A DNA stretch of 34,658 nt from CBDUXP01 sp965371225 [NCBI: uncultured bacterium] (GTDB lineage: Bacteria > Abyssobacteria > SURF-5 > CBDUXP01). The stretch lies in NCBI GenBank assembly GCA_965371225.1, contig CBDUXP010000038.1:1-34658 (forward strand), given 5' to 3'. The notes under the pieces are model-generated. The model did not search any database. It was given only the letters and a program-made list of their open reading frames with translations, and was not told the DNA's origin. Below, one piece after another: positions 34,301-34,658 of this stretch. The position numbers were made by a program, and so were the translations under genes. Position 1 is the stretch's first letter. Every line of letters starts with the position of its first letter.

Positions 34301-34658
34301 GAGGCGCACGCAACCGCACCCGTTGTTGTACGCCATGATCGTGCGGTACGGGCCGGCCAACTGCTGGTAGCCGTAGGAGTAGCTGTAGCTGCCCACGCCT
34401 CCCGCGTTGGCGCGGTCGTGGTGCGCGCCCCAGTTGTGTCCCAGCTCGTGGCCGAAGGAGTAGTTGCCCGCCGCGCAGGGCCAGGCCACCACGCTGAACG
34501 CCCAGGCCGCAAACCCGTTGGACGGCGAGGTCATCACGTACCCGAACCCGCAAGCCGAATTCGCCGGATCGTGCACGAGGAGGACCACTTGATCCGCCCC
34601 GTATATGTTCCGCAGCGTGTGGGCGGCATCCAGGTACCCGTCGCCGTTCAAGTCTGCC
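31385..34658 (-). CDS. Metzincin (M12B/reprolysin-like) metalloprotease with nine Ig-like modules (5' end outside window)
   Basis: About 1090 residues are visible; the gene enters from the right edge. The visible N-terminal part is the end of a zinc-protease domain: 'DGYLDAAHTLRNIYGAD', then 'FGHELGHNWGAHHD' (34415-34450 for the HExxHxxGxxHD motif: three His ligands plus Asp) and the Met-turn 'TIMAY'. This places it in the metzincins. From about 34150 to the stop lie nine modules of about 102 residues with 'SPQ...GT.VTFTA', 'YEYEF' or 'YEYQF', 'W.WDTTG' and 'VRNxGSTA' marks, resembling modules seen in surface proteins of deltaproteobacteria-like genomes. The protein ends with 'YVLTPDAAG' and shows no sorting signal. 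Likely a secreted or surface protease using the modules as stalk or binding arm. The signal peptide would lie outside the window. Confidence 0.85.
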   Translation of the reverse strand, partial: ADLNGDGYLDAAHTLRNIYGADQVVLLVHDPANSACGFGYVMTSPSNGFAAWAFSVVAWPCAAGNYSFGHELGHNWGAHHDRANAGGVGSYSYSYGYQQLAGPYRTIMAYNNGCGCVRLNHWSNPDVTHAGKPTGVNHLAANSADNRLTLNNNAIIAANWRAAVLPEPASGVTLTPDLPSPQYGGNAVSFTAVGDGGSGTYEYEFALQGPGTGNVMTVQQVYGAADTWMWGTTVADIGLSTIRVRVRNQGSAAAEEASTTLAYAVGVPPPPATGITLVPDQGSPALEGNLVTFTAAGSGGGGTYEYEFALEGPGTGNVMTVQQAYAPTATWTWDTVGHAGMNGVRVRVRNVGTQVAEDISTTIPFTVFPPVAGATLGASVASPQPTGTPITFTAAGQGGSGVYEYQFLRHPTGSSGWTVVRDYAAGTTWAWDSTGFTGEYVVMALVRNAGSTATFEAATGLTFSMEGVPDTGDDPVASATLAASPASPQQVGTAVTFTAGAVGGIDDYEFQFWHGAVGGGGWTQAQVYSPDATWTWDTTDQMGAHDIVVRVRNAGSAHSFDASARMRFEVQAPGNVGTSDTPATGVTLKPNVPSPQFTGTRVTFAAAGQGGTGAYEYEFALQGPATGDVMAVQQVYSDRDTWTWDTTGDAGEFTVRARVRTPGATVVEDASTMLTYAVQEPPPPEPASGVALSASPASPQPPGNTVTFTAQGTGGTGLYEYAFRAKPADAPTWTLLQAYAPVNALEWTTPEQDGTWDIRVDVRNQGSTAEAEATTTLSYTVATPPPPEVDVALTTDVASPQLAGSVVTLTAQGSGGAGSYEYEFQRKLSAAATWSLMQAYSPANVLAWDTTGQAGTWDLSVSVRTPGSTAPADASATLSFTVTGWDSPATQVTLMPDVSSPQAPGTAVTFTAQAGGGSGPYEYQFWQRPESGGVWTEVRGYAADSAWVWDTTGFAGAYVVLVYARTAGSTAALEASVAVEFLVQGDTGGDLRLAASVPSPQAAGTVVTWSSAGPDSGASYEYQFWVHGPGTGYQWEIAQAFSAADTWTWDTGGFGETHTVAVWVRDADAPDDASTTLRQATYVLTPDAAG
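31388..34150 (-). repeat. nine tandem Ig-like modules in the metalloprotease
   Basis: Nine units of roughly 307 bases. Judged by eye they fall into three groups, in order from the protease domain: A (1, 2, 5; 'FALxGPGTGNVMTVQQ'), B (3, 4, 8, 9; 'YxFW' or 'YQFL' with no GNVM motif) and C (6, 7; 'FRAKPADAPTW' or 'FQRKLSAAATW'). Group A units share near-identical stretches around a GAATTC site. Confidence 0.75.

Overview
The window is a high-G+C bacterial segment. Its organism had a Gram-negative envelope: it encodes the LPS-export outer-membrane protein LptD, an RND efflux pump with its periplasmic adaptor, and several exported proteins. The mix of luciferase-like (LLM) oxidoreductase, carboxymuconolactone decarboxylase-like protein, thiolase, SMP-30-like propeller and very long LVIVD/Ig-like surface proteins would fit an uncultured lineage near the old 'Deltaproteobacteria' (Myxococcota or Binatota-like). 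That placement is a guess from gene content. No rRNA, tRNA, CRISPR array, transposase or integrase was seen.

Layout. (1) 1-221: the end of an unrecognised, less G+C-rich gene. (2) 245-4970: a catabolic-looking patch with an LLM oxidoreductase, a divergent CMD-family protein, a thiamine-diphosphate enzyme and an SCP2-type thiolase. The thiolase has its own near-consensus promoter and an intrinsic terminator. (3) 5176-10424: an overlapping operon of RND adaptor, RND permease and a membrane-anchored six-bladed-propeller protein. (4) 10540-14564, minus strand: a ferritin-like acyl-ACP-desaturase homologue, a previously unnoticed-looking protein built of six exact-length 16-residue repeats, and lptD. 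(5) 14781-16016: a class III aminotransferase. A cluster of four hairpins follows, then the minus-strand set Gfo/Idh/MocA - MarC - SGNH hydrolase (16213-19395). (6) 19504-21623: a small NTF2-like secreted protein, a cobalamin-binding-protein homologue and a COG2102/DUF71 ATP-pyrophosphatase, tightly packed. (7) 21622-21868: a nested inverted repeat. A trypsin-like protease and a ComF phosphoribosyltransferase follow. (8) 23756-34658: three giant exported proteins. Two are LVIVD-propeller proteins sharing C-terminal Ig-like modules. The third, convergent with them, is a metzincin metalloprotease with nine tandem Ig-like modules, cut by the window end.

Most promising for novelty: the 16-residue-repeat protein at 11513-12241. 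It has a good promoter just downstream of lptD and a run of ten C residues at codons 3-6, which is the arrangement of a phase-variable gene or of a sequencing indel. Next are the cobalamin-binding/DUF71 pair, which fits a predicted B12-salvage role, and the surface-protein block with modules shared and reshuffled between neighbours.

All functional calls are from reading translated sequence and motifs by eye. No database search was possible. Most start codons were chosen from Shine-Dalgarno spacing.
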